Shown in pieces: positions 15,486-25,030 of a DNA stretch of 60,228 nucleotides. Position numbers and translations under genes: made by a program. The stretch comes from Castellaniella sp041675725 (lineage in GTDB: Bacteria; Pseudomonadota; Gammaproteobacteria; Burkholderiales; Burkholderiaceae_B), in contig NZ_JBAYTI010000009.1 of NCBI RefSeq assembly GCF_041675725.1, forward strand, positions 1 through 60,228, in the 5' to 3' direction. Position 1 is the first letter of the stretch, and each line of letters opens with the position of its first letter. The notes beneath the pieces were generated by a model that was not told the origin of the DNA, did not search any database, and worked only from the letters and a program-made list of their open reading frames with translations.

Positions 15486-17864
15486 ATGGACATTCAAGTC
15501 AACGGACCGGCTGAGCTCGAACGCCTGGCCGTCAGCAATGACCACATCCCGCATCCGGTGGTGGGCGAGCCGGCGGCCGGTGCCGCCAGTCCGCATGAGT
15601 CCGCCAGCCTGCACGTCAGTGGCGAAGCGCTGTACACCGACGACATTCCGGAACTGCGCGGCACCCTGTATGCGGCGCTGGGGCTGTCCCAGCGGGCGCA
15701 TGCGCGGATCACGGAGATGGACCTCGAGGCCGTGCGCCAGGCGCCGGGCGTCATCGACGTGCTGGTGGCCGGTGACATCCCGGGGGAGAACAATTGCGGC
15801 CCGGTGCTGCACGATGACCCCTTGCTGGCCGATGGCCGGGTCCAGTATCTGGGCCAGCCGGTCTTCATGGTCGTGGCCGAGAGCGTGGATGCGGCCCGGC
15901 GGGCGGCCCGGCTGGGCGTCTTGCAGTACGACAGCCTGCCGCATCGGCTCACCCCGCAAGAAGCCCGTGCGGCCAATGCCCGCACCACGCTGGGCGACTT
16001 GCGGCTGCAGCAGGGCGACGTACAGGCGGCGCTCGATGCTGCGCCGCACCATGCGCGTGGCACATTCCAGTGCGGCGATCAGGAACAGTTCTACCTCGAG
16101 GGGCAGATTTCCTATGCCATCCCGCAGGAAAAGGATGGCATGCTGGTCCTGTGCTCGACCCAGCACCCAAGCGAAATGCAGGCGGTGGTCGGTCACGCGC
16201 TGGGTTGGCAGGCGCACCAGGTGCGAGTAGAGTGCCGGCGCATAGGCGGTGGCTTTGGCGGCAAGGAGTCCCAATCCGCCCTGTTTGCCTGTCTGGCTTC
16301 CGTCGCCGCCCACCGGCTGGGGCGGCCGGTCAAGCTGCGCGTCGATCGGGACGACGATTTCATGATCACCGGCAAGCGGCACGGGTTCTGGTATGAATTC
16401 GACTACGGCTTCGATGACGATGGCCGCATCCTGGGCGTGCGCCTCGACATGACCCTGCGTTCGGGGTTTTCGGCGGATCTGTCCGAAGCGGTGGCCAGCC
16501 GGGCCCTGTGCCATTTCGACAATGCCTATTACATTCCGGCGGCCGACATCCATACCTTGTGCGGCAAGACCCACACCCAGTCGAATACCGCTTTTCGCGG
16601 GTTTGGCGGGCCGCAGGGGGCGCTGGTGACCGAGGTGGTCATCGAGCGGATCGCCCGGTTTCTGGGCAAGGACGCGCTGGATGTGCGCCGGCTCAATTTC
16701 TATGGCACAGACACGCGCAACGTCACCCCCTATGGCCAGGTGGTGGAAGGCAACCTGATCGGCCCCCTGGTCGATGAGCTCGAGCGCAGTTCCGACTACC
16801 GCGAACGGCGCCGGGCGGTCGCCGAGTTCAATGCCTGCAACCCGATCCTCAAAAAGGGTCTGGCACTCACACCGGTGAAATTCGGCATCTCGTTCAATGT
16901 GCCGGCCTTCAACCAGGCGGGGGCGCTGGTGCATATCTATCGGGATGGCTCCGTGCTGGTCAATCACGGCGGCACCGAAATGGGCCAGGGCCTGAATACG
17001 AAGGTGGCCCAGATCGTGGCGAACACGCTGGGTCTGGATCTGGACTGCGTACGCATCACGGCCACGGATACCTACAAAGTCGTCAATACGTCGGCGACCG
17101 CGGCATCCACGGGTACGGACCTGAACGGCAAGGCGGCCGAAGACGCGGCCCTGACGCTGCGGGCGCGTCTCGCGGGCTTTGCGGCGCGCCAGTACGGGGG
17201 TCAGCCCGAAGACGTGGTATTCGCCTGGCGCCAGGTGAGCGTCCAGGGCCGTACGATCCCGTTTGCGCAGCTGGTGGACGAAGCCTATTGGGATCGGGTC
17301 CAATTGTGGTCCGACGGCTTCTATGCCACGCCCGGCATCCACTGGGACAAGGCGACCAGTCATGGCAGCCCGTTCTATTACTTCGCCTTTGGTGCGGCGG
17401 TATCCGAAGTCGTCGTGGACACGCTCACGGGCGAATGGAAGCTGCTGCGCGCCGACATCCTGCACGATGCGGGCGCGTCCATCAATCCGGCCATCGACAT
17501 CGGCCAGATCGAGGGCGGCTACATCCAGGGCATGGGCTGGCTGACCACCGAAGAGCTGGTCTGGCGCGCGGATGGCCGGCTGATGACCCACGCGCCGTCC
17601 ACCTACAAGATCCCGGCGATCAGCGACTGCCCACGCGACTTCCGCGTACGCCTCTACACGGCGCGCAACCACAAGGACAGCGTGCACCACTCCAAGGCCG
17701 TGGGCGAGCCGCCCCTGCTGCACGGCATCAGCGTCTTCAACGCCATCACCGATGCGGTGGCTGCGGTGGGCGATGGCCGGCAGTCTCCCGACCTCTGCGC
17801 CCCGGCCACGCCGGAAGCCATCTTGCGGGCCATCGAGGGCGTGCGCCAGCACGGCGCGGCATAA
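15486..17864 (+). CDS. xdhB: Xanthine dehydrogenase large, molybdopterin-binding subunit
   Basis: Catalytic subunit, oxidising hypoxanthine to xanthine and urate at a molybdenum cofactor. The 792 residues match the bacterial XdhB type. Visible marks: the a/b hammerhead start (SASLHVSGEALYTDDIPE, about 38-55), RRIGGGFGGKE (about 252), AFRGFGGPQG (Moco-binding, about 372), GGTEMGQGLNTKVAQI (about 497) and KAVGEPPLLHG with the catalytic glutamate (about 740). AGGAG 8 nt upstream supports the start. It is separated from xdhA by 55 nt, and its stop TAA overlaps the xdhC start by one base (TAATG). Confidence 0.97.
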   Translation: MDIQVNGPAELERLAVSNDHIPHPVVGEPAAGAASPHESASLHVSGEALYTDDIPELRGTLYAALGLSQRAHARITEMDLEAVRQAPGVIDVLVAGDIPGENNCGPVLHDDPLLADGRVQYLGQPVFMVVAESVDAARRAARLGVLQYDSLPHRLTPQEARAANARTTLGDLRLQQGDVQAALDAAPHHARGTFQCGDQEQFYLEGQISYAIPQEKDGMLVLCSTQHPSEMQAVVGHALGWQAHQVRVECRRIGGGFGGKESQSALFACLASVAAHRLGRPVKLRVDRDDDFMITGKRHGFWYEFDYGFDDDGRILGVRLDMTLRSGFSADLSEAVASRALCHFDNAYYIPAADIHTLCGKTHTQSNTAFRGFGGPQGALVTEVVIERIARFLGKDALDVRRLNFYGTDTRNVTPYGQVVEGNLIGPLVDELERSSDYRERRRAVAEFNACNPILKKGLALTPVKFGISFNVPAFNQAGALVHIYRDGSVLVNHGGTEMGQGLNTKVAQIVANTLGLDLDCVRITATDTYKVVNTSATAASTGTDLNGKAAEDAALTLRARLAGFAARQYGGQPEDVVFAWRQVSVQGRTIPFAQLVDEAYWDRVQLWSDGFYATPGIHWDKATSHGSPFYYFAFGAAVSEVVVDTLTGEWKLLRADILHDAGASINPAIDIGQIEGGYIQGMGWLTTEELVWRADGRLMTHAPSTYKIPAISDCPRDFRVRLYTARNHKDSVHHSKAVGEPPLLHGISVFNAITDAVAAVGDGRQSPDLCAPATPEAILRAIEGVRQHGAA

Positions 17865-18904
17865 TGGCTGCCTGGATCGACCAGGCCTTGTGGTGCCTCG
17901 ACAGGCGGCAGGCCGCGGTGCTGGTCAGCGTGGCCGCAGTCCGGGGTTCCGCGCCTCGCGAGGCGGGGGCCAAGATGCTGGTGTCGGCCGGCCATCAATG
18001 GCTGACGATTGGCGGTGGCCCCCTCGAATGGGTCGCCATGGCGCGCGCGCGCGCCATGCTCCAGGCGGCTGCGGGCACGGACCTGGCCATGGATCGGCAC
18101 GTGTTCGAAGTGCCCCTGGCGGCGTCTTTGGGGCAATGCTGCGGCGGCCTGGTGCACCTGCTCTTCGAGCGCCTGCGCGAGGCCGATCGCGCCTGGCTCG
18201 AAGACGCGCGGGCCCGCCTGGCGAGCCTGGCCGCGTTCGAGCGCGAAGTCGGGCTGGGCGGCAGCGGGCGGCCGCCCTGGGTGCGCCTGCAGCCGCCGGG
18301 CGCCGCGTCACGGCCTGCAGACCGGTTTCGCGCAGCGCGCCTGCTGGATTGGCACGATGCCCGCGGCTGTCCCGTCTTTACCGAGCCGGTGTCGCCAGAT
18401 GGGCAGAACGTCGTGGTATTTGGCGCCGGCCACGTGGGCCGCGCCCTTGTACGGATCCTGCAGACGCTGCCCTGCCGGGTGACCTGGGTGGATGCGCGCG
18501 AGGATCAGTTTCCCGATCAAGTCGGCCGCCAGGTCACCATCGAGGCCACCGACGTGCCCGAGGCGGTCATCGATGAAGCGCCGGCGGGCAGTTATTTCCT
18601 GATCATGACGCATGACCACGCGCTGGACCAGCGGCTGTGCGAGTATCTGATGCGACATCATGATTTTGCCTATTGCGGCCTGATCGGTTCGGCCACAAAA
18701 TGGCACCGATTCCAGCAACGGTTCAACGCCAAGGGGATCCCGATCGAGCGCCAGCAACGCATTACCTGCCCAGTGGGCGAACCCGGCATCACCGGCAAGC
18801 AGCCCGAAGTCATCGCGGTGGCCGTGGCGGCGCAGCTGTTGCGCCTGCATGCCAGGCAGGCGGCTGCATCCACCCAGTCCCCGGAAACCCTTCTGCAGTC
18901 CTGA
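17864..18904 (+). CDS. xdhC: Xanthine dehydrogenase accessory protein XdhC
   Basis: Chaperone that binds molybdenum cofactor, helps its sulfuration and inserts it into XdhB; not part of the final enzyme. The 346-residue protein has the N-terminal XdhC/CoxI domain (VRGSAPREAGAKMLV about 25-40, TIGGGPLEW about 48, GQCCGG about 88) and a C-terminal Rossmann domain (VVVFGAGHVGRALVRIL about 185, MTHDHALDQ about 248, YCGLIGSATKWHRF about 270). The one-base TAATG overlap with xdhB implies translational coupling. An 85 nt gap separates it from guaD. Confidence 0.95.
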   Translation: MAAWIDQALWCLDRRQAAVLVSVAAVRGSAPREAGAKMLVSAGHQWLTIGGGPLEWVAMARARAMLQAAAGTDLAMDRHVFEVPLAASLGQCCGGLVHLLFERLREADRAWLEDARARLASLAAFEREVGLGGSGRPPWVRLQPPGAASRPADRFRAARLLDWHDARGCPVFTEPVSPDGQNVVVFGAGHVGRALVRILQTLPCRVTWVDAREDQFPDQVGRQVTIEATDVPEAVIDEAPAGSYFLIMTHDHALDQRLCEYLMRHHDFAYCGLIGSATKWHRFQQRFNAKGIPIERQQRITCPVGEPGITGKQPEVIAVAVAAQLLRLHARQAAASTQSPETLLQS

Positions 18905-18989
18905 CCACGGCCCTGCAAGGCATGCGTTTTGCAGGACCTCGAGCCGGACCGCCTGTTCAATCCGTATTCGATCCCACAGGAGACTTTTC

Positions 18990-20309
18990 ATGCCTCAGCA
19001 GTATTCCCCGGATCCGGCGCAGGCCGCCTATCGCGCCCAGCTGCTTTATTTTCGCGATGATCCGCAGCGGGATGAGGAGGCCGTGGTGTGGATCCGGGAC
19101 GGTCTGCTGATCGTGCAGGATGGCGAGGTGCTGGCCTGCGGCGAACACGCGCAGCTGGCGCGCACGCTGGCGCCCGGGGTCGTGGTGCACGACTGGCATG
19201 AACACCTGATCGTGCCTGGCTTTGTCGATGCCCACATTCATTACCCCCAGACCGACATGATCGCATCGCCGGCCGAAAGTCTGTTGCCCTGGCTGGAAAC
19301 CTGGACGTATCCCACCGAGCGGCGCTTCGAGGATCCCGGGTACGCGCGCGAGGTGGCCGGCTTCTTTCTGGATGAGCTCGTACGCTGCGGCACGACCACG
19401 GCACTGGTGTACTGCAGCGTGCACCCGGGGTCGGCAGAGGCTTTCTTCGAGGCCAGTCACGCCCGCGGCCTGCGCATGATTGCCGGCAAAGTGATGATGG
19501 ACCGGAACTGCCCGGATTATCTGCAGGACACGGCCGAACAGGGTGCGCGCGACAGCGAGGCGCTGCTGCGGCGCTGGCATGGCACGGGGCGCCAGCTGTA
19601 TGCGCTGACGCCGCGCTTTGCGCCTACGTCGAGCGCCGGGCAGCTGGGCCGCTGCGGCGAGCTGGCACGGGCCTACCCGGATGCCTACATCCAGTCGCAC
19701 GTGGCCGAGAGCCGGGCCGAGGTCGACTGGGCCATGGCGCTGTTTCCGGGCCATCGCAGCTATCTGGACATTTACGACCGCCATGGCCTGTTGCGCCCCG
19801 GAGCGGTCTATGGCCACTGCATCTGGCTCGATGACGACGACCGTTGCCGTCTGCGCGACAGCGGGGCCGTGGCGGCCCACTGTCCGACCTCCAATCTGTT
19901 CCTGGGCAGCGGTCTGTTCGATCACGCCACCGCCCGTGCACAGCGTGTCCCGGTGGCGCTGGGTACAGACGTGGGCGGCGGGACCTCGTTTTCGATGCTG
20001 TCGACCATGAATGAAGCGCACAAGGTGGCCCGGCTGACAGGGCATCACCTGACCGCGCAGCGCATGTTCTGGCTGGCGACGCAGGGGGCCGCCCGGCACC
20101 TGGGGCTGTCGGGGCGCATCGGCACGCTCGCGCCCGGCGCCGAGGCCGATTTCGTGGTCCTGGACCCGCGCGCCACGCCTTTGCTGGCCCGGCGCAGCGA
20201 ACAGGCCGACGCTCTGGAAGAGCTATTGTTTGCGCTGGCGATGCTGGGGGATGATCGGGCCGTGGCCGCGACCTACGCCGCCGGGCGCGAGGTTCACCGG
20301 CGTGACTGA
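18990..20309 (+). CDS. guaD: Guanine deaminase
   Basis: Zinc amidohydrolase converting guanine to xanthine and ammonia, thereby feeding XdhAB. The 439-residue protein carries PGFVDAHIHYPQTDMI (metal His pair, about 73-88), SHVAES (about 235), YGHCIWLDDDD (about 272) and GTDVGGGTSFSML (metal Asp, about 325). AGGAG 8 nt before the ATG fixes the start at 18990. It continues the xdhABC unit on the same strand. Related family members include atrazine chlorohydrolase-type deaminases, but the motifs and context favour GuaD. Confidence 0.95.
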   Translation: MPQQYSPDPAQAAYRAQLLYFRDDPQRDEEAVVWIRDGLLIVQDGEVLACGEHAQLARTLAPGVVVHDWHEHLIVPGFVDAHIHYPQTDMIASPAESLLPWLETWTYPTERRFEDPGYAREVAGFFLDELVRCGTTTALVYCSVHPGSAEAFFEASHARGLRMIAGKVMMDRNCPDYLQDTAEQGARDSEALLRRWHGTGRQLYALTPRFAPTSSAGQLGRCGELARAYPDAYIQSHVAESRAEVDWAMALFPGHRSYLDIYDRHGLLRPGAVYGHCIWLDDDDRCRLRDSGAVAAHCPTSNLFLGSGLFDHATARAQRVPVALGTDVGGGTSFSMLSTMNEAHKVARLTGHHLTAQRMFWLATQGAARHLGLSGRIGTLAPGAEADFVVLDPRATPLLARRSEQADALEELLFALAMLGDDRAVAATYAAGREVHRRD

Positions 20310-20363
20310 GCCCCCGGGCGCCGCCCCGCCTGCCCGCCCCCGCTCCGTGCCATAATCCTTGAC

Positions 20364-21860
20364 ATGGACCCGCAGCTCGAACTCAACCGCCCTACCCGGC
20401 TGCCGCCGCTGATTCCTTTTTCCAGCGTCGATGATGCCGACCAGGCGGTGGCGCGCCTCATCGAAATCTACCAGCGCAACACGGCCTTCATACGCGATGC
20501 CTTCCGTGAATACTGCACCCGGGGCCTCGAAACCGGGCAGCGCGTGCGGGCCTGTTACCCGGCTTTGCGCATCCGCATCCACACATACCAGGAAGTCGAT
20601 AGCCGCCTTTCGTATGGGCACCTGGTCGAGCCCGGCATCTACATGACCACGATCACCCAGCCGCACCTGTTTCGCGACTACCTGCGCGAACAGGTGCGGC
20701 TGCTGCTGCGCAATCACCGCGTGCCGGTCGAGATCGGCGAGTCCGACCTGCCTATCCCATTGCACTTCGCGTTTCCCGAGGGCGAGTACGTCGAGGGCGA
20801 AGTCTCCGAAGTGCCGGGGCATACGTTGCGCGATCACTTCGACGTGCCCGACCTGGTGGTCACCGATGACGCCATCGTCAACGGCACCTGGCGCGGGCGC
20901 ACCAACCAGCCCCGGCCGCTGGCGCCGTTCACGGCGCCCCGCATCGATTATTCGCTGCACCGGCTGCAGCACTATACGGCCACCTCGCCGGCGCACTTCC
21001 AGGATTTCGTGCTGTTCACCAACTATCCCTTCTATGTAGACGAGTTCGTGCGTTGGGCACGGCAGTCGCTGGCCCAGGGCACGGGGGGATACACCGAACT
21101 CATCGAGCCCGGCAACGTCGTGATCACGCCCGAACAGGCGCATGCGGCGCCGGCCGCGGCGGCGGCCCTGCCCCAAATGCCTTCCTATCACCTGAAGCGC
21201 CCGGGGCACTCGGGCATCACGCTCATCAACATTGGCGTGGGCCCTTCGAATGCAAAGACGATCACCGATCACGTGGCCGTGTTGCGGCCGTCGGCCTGGC
21301 TGATGCTGGGGCATTGCGCGGGCCTGCGCACCACCCAGCGCCTGGGCGACTACGTGCTCGCGCACGGTTATGTGCGCGAAGACCATGTGCTGGATGACGA
21401 CCTGCCACTGTGGGTGCCGGTGCCGCCGCTGGCCGAGGTGCAGGTCGCGCTCGAACAGGCCGTGGCCGAGGTCGCCGGGCTGTCGGGCTGGGAGCTCAAG
21501 CGCATCATGCGCACCGGCACGGTGGCGACGATCGACAACCGCAACTGGGAGCTGCGCGACCAGCAGGAGCCCGTGCAGCGCCTGTCGCAATCGCGGGCCA
21601 TCGCGCTGGACATGGAATCCGCCACCATCGCGGCCAATGGGTTCCGCTTCCGTGTCCCGTATGGCACCTTGCTGTGCGTATCCGACAAGCCCCTGCATGG
21701 CGAACTCAAGCTGCCCGGCATGGCCAGCGCCTTTTACCGCACGCAGGTCAACCAGCACCTGCACATCGGCATCCGGGCGCTCGAGCACTTGCGCGAAATG
21801 CCGCCCGAGCGGCTGCATTCGCGCAAGCTGCGCAGCTTCATCGAAACGGCCTTCAAGTAG
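20364..21860 (+). CDS. amn: AMP nucleosidase
   Basis: Hydrolyses AMP to adenine and ribose 5-phosphate, adjusting purine nucleotide pools. The 498-residue protein has the N-terminal AMP nucleosidase domain (to about 175) and a C-terminal nucleoside-phosphorylase fold (SGITLINIGVGPSNAKTI about 288-305, MLGHCAGLR about 314, ALDMESATIAANG about 413). No Shine-Dalgarno is visible, and a CATAAT hexamer lies only 9 nt before the ATG, so the transcript may be leaderless or start further upstream. It lies 54 nt behind guaD. Adenine needs a deaminase to reach hypoxanthine; none is in the window. Confidence 0.95.
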   Translation: MDPQLELNRPTRLPPLIPFSSVDDADQAVARLIEIYQRNTAFIRDAFREYCTRGLETGQRVRACYPALRIRIHTYQEVDSRLSYGHLVEPGIYMTTITQPHLFRDYLREQVRLLLRNHRVPVEIGESDLPIPLHFAFPEGEYVEGEVSEVPGHTLRDHFDVPDLVVTDDAIVNGTWRGRTNQPRPLAPFTAPRIDYSLHRLQHYTATSPAHFQDFVLFTNYPFYVDEFVRWARQSLAQGTGGYTELIEPGNVVITPEQAHAAPAAAAALPQMPSYHLKRPGHSGITLINIGVGPSNAKTITDHVAVLRPSAWLMLGHCAGLRTTQRLGDYVLAHGYVREDHVLDDDLPLWVPVPPLAEVQVALEQAVAEVAGLSGWELKRIMRTGTVATIDNRNWELRDQQEPVQRLSQSRAIALDMESATIAANGFRFRVPYGTLLCVSDKPLHGELKLPGMASAFYRTQVNQHLHIGIRALEHLREMPPERLHSRKLRSFIETAFK

Positions 21861-21904
21861 GCGGGCCGGCCCGCTGCACTTCAGGCCGGCGCGGCCCGGC
21901 ACTG

Positions 21905-21925
21905 GCACCCGGCCGGGCCGGGTGC
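21905..21925. terminator. Bidirectional hairpin between amn and dctM
   Basis: GCACCCGGC and GCCGGGTGC form a perfect 9-bp stem with a 3 nt loop in the 69 nt gap between two convergent genes. No T-tract follows on either side, so it may work through stem stability or with Rho. Confidence 0.55.
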
Positions 21926-21929
21926 GGGT

Positions 21930-23252
21930 TCAGTCGAGCAGGCCAACCAGGAACAGCGACAGATCGGGCCAGGCCGCCGCCGCAGCCAGGCCCAGCAGGG
22001 CCGTGAACAGGAAGGGCAGCGCCCCGCGGGCCACGGTCTCGATGGGCAATTTGGTGATGTTGGCCGCCACGTACAGGTTGATGCCCACCGGCGGCGTGAT
22101 CAGCCCGATGGCCAGGTTGATGGTCACCACCACGCCGAACCAGATTGGATCCCAGCCCAATTGGTGGGCCACTGGCAGGAAGATCGGCAGGCTGATGAAC
22201 ATGATGGTGATGGCATCCATGAACATGCCGGCGATCAGCAGGATCACCATGATGACCAGCAGCACCACCCATTCGTTGCTGCTGACGCCCAGCAGCAGTG
22301 CGGAATACTGGCCGATGAGGTCATCGACGTTGACCACCCAGCCGAACAGGCTGGCGTAGGCCACCACGAACATGACGAACGCCGATGAGGACGAGGCTTC
22401 GACCAGCGCCTGGTACAGCCCCTTGAAGTCCATGGTGCGATAGATGGGGCCGCCAACAAACAGCGCGTAGACCGTGGCCACCAGCGCGGCCTCGGTGGGG
22501 GTGAACATGCCCGAGTAGATGCCGCCCAGGATGACCACCGGCGTCATCAGCCCCCAGAACGAGTCGCGGAATGCATACCACAGCCGTTTGAGATAGGCGT
22601 GGCCTGGATAGGGGTCGGGGCTGAGCCGGTCGAGCGAGGGGGTGCCGTGGATGGCGCGGTCTTTCTTGGCCAGGGGCAGGGTGAGCAGCATGAGCGCCCC
22701 CATGAACAGGCCCGGGATGATGGCCGCGATGAACAGCTTGGCGATAGAGGTTTCGGCGATCACGCCGTAAATGATCAGGCCGATGGAGGGCGGGATCACG
22801 ATGGACAGGGCCGCCCCGGTGCAGACCAGACCGGCGGCGAAGGCGCGCGTATAGCCGTCTTCTTCCATGCTCTTGATGATCAGCGGGCCGATGGCGGCCA
22901 CCGAGGCCGGGCCCGAGCCGCTGACGGCGCCCCAGAACAGGCAGACCACGGTGCCGACCACGCCCATGCCGCCGGGCAGGCGGCCGATCAGGACCCTGAA
23001 GAAACGGATCATGCGCTCGGCGATACCCAGTGAGCCCATGAGGGCGCCGGCCAGGATGAAGAAGGGGATGGCCAGCAGGGAAAATTTGGACACGCCGGTG
23101 GCGATCAGGTCGCCGACCAGATCCAGGCCGAAGCCCAGGTCCCACATGGCGTACATGGCCGACAGGCCCAGTGCAAAGGCGACCGGCACGCGCAGCGCGA
23201 GAAAGATGAAAAACAGGATGATCATCTGCGTGCCGGCACCCATGTCAAACAT
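21930..23252 (-). CDS. dctM: TRAP transporter large permease (DctM)
   Basis: Ion-coupled membrane subunit of a tripartite TRAP carrier. The 440 residues contain about 12 hydrophobic segments and DctM hallmarks such as GAVSGSGPASVAAIGPLI (about 118-135), IPPSIGLIIYGVIAETSI (about 170) and the mirrored TPPVGINLYVAANI near the C-terminus. AGGAG precedes the start at 23252, which overlaps the dctQ 3' end by 8 nt. Substrate is a carboxylate or other small anion, set by DctP. It ends convergent to amn. Confidence 0.93.
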   Translation of the reverse strand: MFDMGAGTQMIILFFIFLALRVPVAFALGLSAMYAMWDLGFGLDLVGDLIATGVSKFSLLAIPFFILAGALMGSLGIAERMIRFFRVLIGRLPGGMGVVGTVVCLFWGAVSGSGPASVAAIGPLIIKSMEEDGYTRAFAAGLVCTGAALSIVIPPSIGLIIYGVIAETSIAKLFIAAIIPGLFMGALMLLTLPLAKKDRAIHGTPSLDRLSPDPYPGHAYLKRLWYAFRDSFWGLMTPVVILGGIYSGMFTPTEAALVATVYALFVGGPIYRTMDFKGLYQALVEASSSSAFVMFVVAYASLFGWVVNVDDLIGQYSALLLGVSSNEWVVLLVIMVILLIAGMFMDAITIMFISLPIFLPVAHQLGWDPIWFGVVVTINLAIGLITPPVGINLYVAANITKLPIETVARGALPFLFTALLGLAAAAAWPDLSLFLVGLLD

Positions 23253-23727
23253 GGCGGATCTCCTGGTTCAGCGCGCGCCACATTTCGACGCTGTGCTGAA
23301 GAAAGCGCAGCAGTACGAACAGGAACGCGAACGGCACGCCGATGCTGTAGTACCAGGCGGGAATCTGCAGGGCGTATGAACGGATGCCGCTGGACATCTG
23401 GTTGAGCACGAGTTCCCAGCTGAACCAGGCCGAAAGTAGCAGCAGGAGGCAGGACAGGATGATCGAGAGGGCCAGCACGATTTTGCGGGGCCGGGCCGGC
23501 AACAGGTCGTAGACCAGCGTGACCGCCAGATGCTCGCCGGCGCGCGCGGCGATGGCTGCGCCGAAGACCGTCAGGAGCAGAAAGCCGTTGATGAGGATTT
23601 CTTCGGTGGAGGCGAACGAGTAGTTGGTGACGTAGCGCACGACCACGTTCACGAAGCCCAGAATGGTCATGAGGGAAAAGATGACGGCGCAGATGATCTT
23701 CTCGGCGTCACGCAACAGCAGGTGCAT
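23245..23727 (-). CDS. dctQ: TRAP transporter small permease (DctQ)
   Basis: Four-helix membrane subunit that pairs with DctM. The 160-residue protein shows four hydrophobic stretches and the family's ANYSFASTEEIL-type segment (NYSFASTEEILINGFLLLT, about 35-53). A GGGAG about 7 nt upstream supports MHLLLRDAEK at 23727 over the ATG at 23745. It sits between dctP and dctM in the usual P-Q-M order and overlaps dctM by 8 nt. Confidence 0.9.
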   Translation of the reverse strand: MHLLLRDAEKIICAVIFSLMTILGFVNVVVRYVTNYSFASTEEILINGFLLLTVFGAAIAARAGEHLAVTLVYDLLPARPRKIVLALSIILSCLLLLLSAWFSWELVLNQMSSGIRSYALQIPAWYYSIGVPFAFLFVLLRFLQHSVEMWRALNQEIRHV

Positions 23728-23834
23728 GGGGATCTCCCGGGGCATGACACGGGCCGGCCCGGTTGGACTGGCCCGTGGTGGTGGGCCGCGTTGGCTCGGC
23801 GCAGGCGCCAGGCCAGGGGCCCGTCAGGACTGGC

Positions 23835-24845
23835 TCAGGAGCCTTTGGCGGCCTTGATGCTGTCCTGGAAGGTCTTGACCAGATCGGCGCCGACCTTGGC
23901 GGCCCAGGTATCGAATGCGCCCTGGGTGGCTTCGCGGAACTGCTGCAGTTCTTCGGGCGTGGATTCATGGATTTCCATGCCTTTTTCGCGCAGGTAGGTG
24001 ATGCCGTCATCCGTGGCCTTGCGGGTGATGTCCACCTGGTAGGTCATGGCATCTTCGGCCGCCTTGCGCATCTTTTGCTGGGTGTCGGCATCGAGGGAAT
24101 CCCAGCGCTTCTTGCTGATGCCGATGAAGATCGGATCATACGAATAGTGCCAGGTGCTGAGGTATTTCTGTACCTCGTTGACGCGCTGCGGGATGATGAC
24201 CGCGCCGATGGGGTTTTCTTGCCCATCGACCACGCCCTGCTGCAGGGCCGAGAAGGTTTCGGTCCATTGCATTTGTTGCGGATTGGCGCCCAGGTCTTTC
24301 ATGACGTCGATGTACATGGGCCCGGCGACCCGCATTTTCAGGCCCTTGAGATCGGCCGGCGTCTTGATGGGATGCACGTTGTTGGTGACTTCGCGAAAGC
24401 CATTTTCGCCCCAGGCCAGCACGATGATGTCGTGATCGGCCATGATGTCGGCCATTTTCTTGCCGGCTTCGCCCTGGGTGGTGGCATCGACCTCGGCGTA
24501 GTCCGCATACAGGTAGGGCAGCGAGAACACGGCCATTTCAGGCACCATGGGCGTGACGTTGATGGCCGAGGTGACCACGAAATCGATGGCGCCGCGGCTG
24601 GTCATTTCGGCTTGTTTCATTTGGTCGCCACCGGCCAGGGTGGCATTGGGAAATATGCGCACCTTGTATTTGCCGTCGGTGGCCTGGTCGAGCAGTTCGG
24701 CGAATTTTTCGGAACCTTTCTGCCAGGTGGTGGTATCCGAGGTGTTGTGCGACAGGCGCAGCGTTTCGGCCGAGACCGAGCCGACCATGCCCAGACAGGC
24801 CACGGCCGAAGCCAGGGCGATCAGGCGCAAGCGGGATAGTTTCAT
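23835..24845 (-). CDS. dctP: TRAP transporter solute-binding protein (DctP)
   Basis: Periplasmic receptor of the TRAP system. The 336-residue precursor has a signal peptide (MKLSRLRLIALASAVACLG to a site after SVSA, about residue 26). The DctP core follows: SHNTSDTTTWQKGSEKFAEL (about 32), FPNATLAGGDQMKQAEM, LKGLKMRVAGPMYIDVMKDL with the substrate-carboxylate arginine (about 150-170), GVVDGQENP (about 200). AAGGAG precedes the start. Lying divergent from the IclR-thiolase-ligase operon, it probably imports that pathway's substrate, most likely an organic acid (inference). Confidence 0.94.
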   Translation of the reverse strand: MKLSRLRLIALASAVACLGMVGSVSAETLRLSHNTSDTTTWQKGSEKFAELLDQATDGKYKVRIFPNATLAGGDQMKQAEMTSRGAIDFVVTSAINVTPMVPEMAVFSLPYLYADYAEVDATTQGEAGKKMADIMADHDIIVLAWGENGFREVTNNVHPIKTPADLKGLKMRVAGPMYIDVMKDLGANPQQMQWTETFSALQQGVVDGQENPIGAVIIPQRVNEVQKYLSTWHYSYDPIFIGISKKRWDSLDADTQQKMRKAAEDAMTYQVDITRKATDDGITYLREKGMEIHESTPEELQQFREATQGAFDTWAAKVGADLVKTFQDSIKAAKGS

Positions 24846-25030
24846 GGGATCTCCTTCGTTTTGAGTGCCGTTTCCGGCCAACAGGGACATGACCGAGTTG
24901 GACATGATCGATTCTAACCATTAGTTTTACCTTGTGGAACGCTTGTCCTTATTGGGATTTATACCTACGCGTGGAATAATGAGTTTGATTTTTGTGCTCC
25001 TATGATAAATAATCACTTTGAAGAATATAG
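24846..25030. promoter_or_regulatory. AT-rich divergent promoter region between dctP and the IclR operon
   Basis: This 185 nt gap is markedly AT-rich for the window. GTGGAA appears twice (24934-24939 and 24971-24976) about 37 nt apart, and there are -10-like hexamers for both directions (TATAAA on the minus strand, TATGAT and TAAATA on the plus strand). The usual place for IclR control of both units; I cannot define a single operator. Confidence 0.4.

Noticed and set aside
15123..17852. Open frame of about 900 codons on the minus strand, opposite xdhA/xdhB
   Set aside because: Opposite strand of intact xanthine dehydrogenase genes; composition is typical of a shadow frame.
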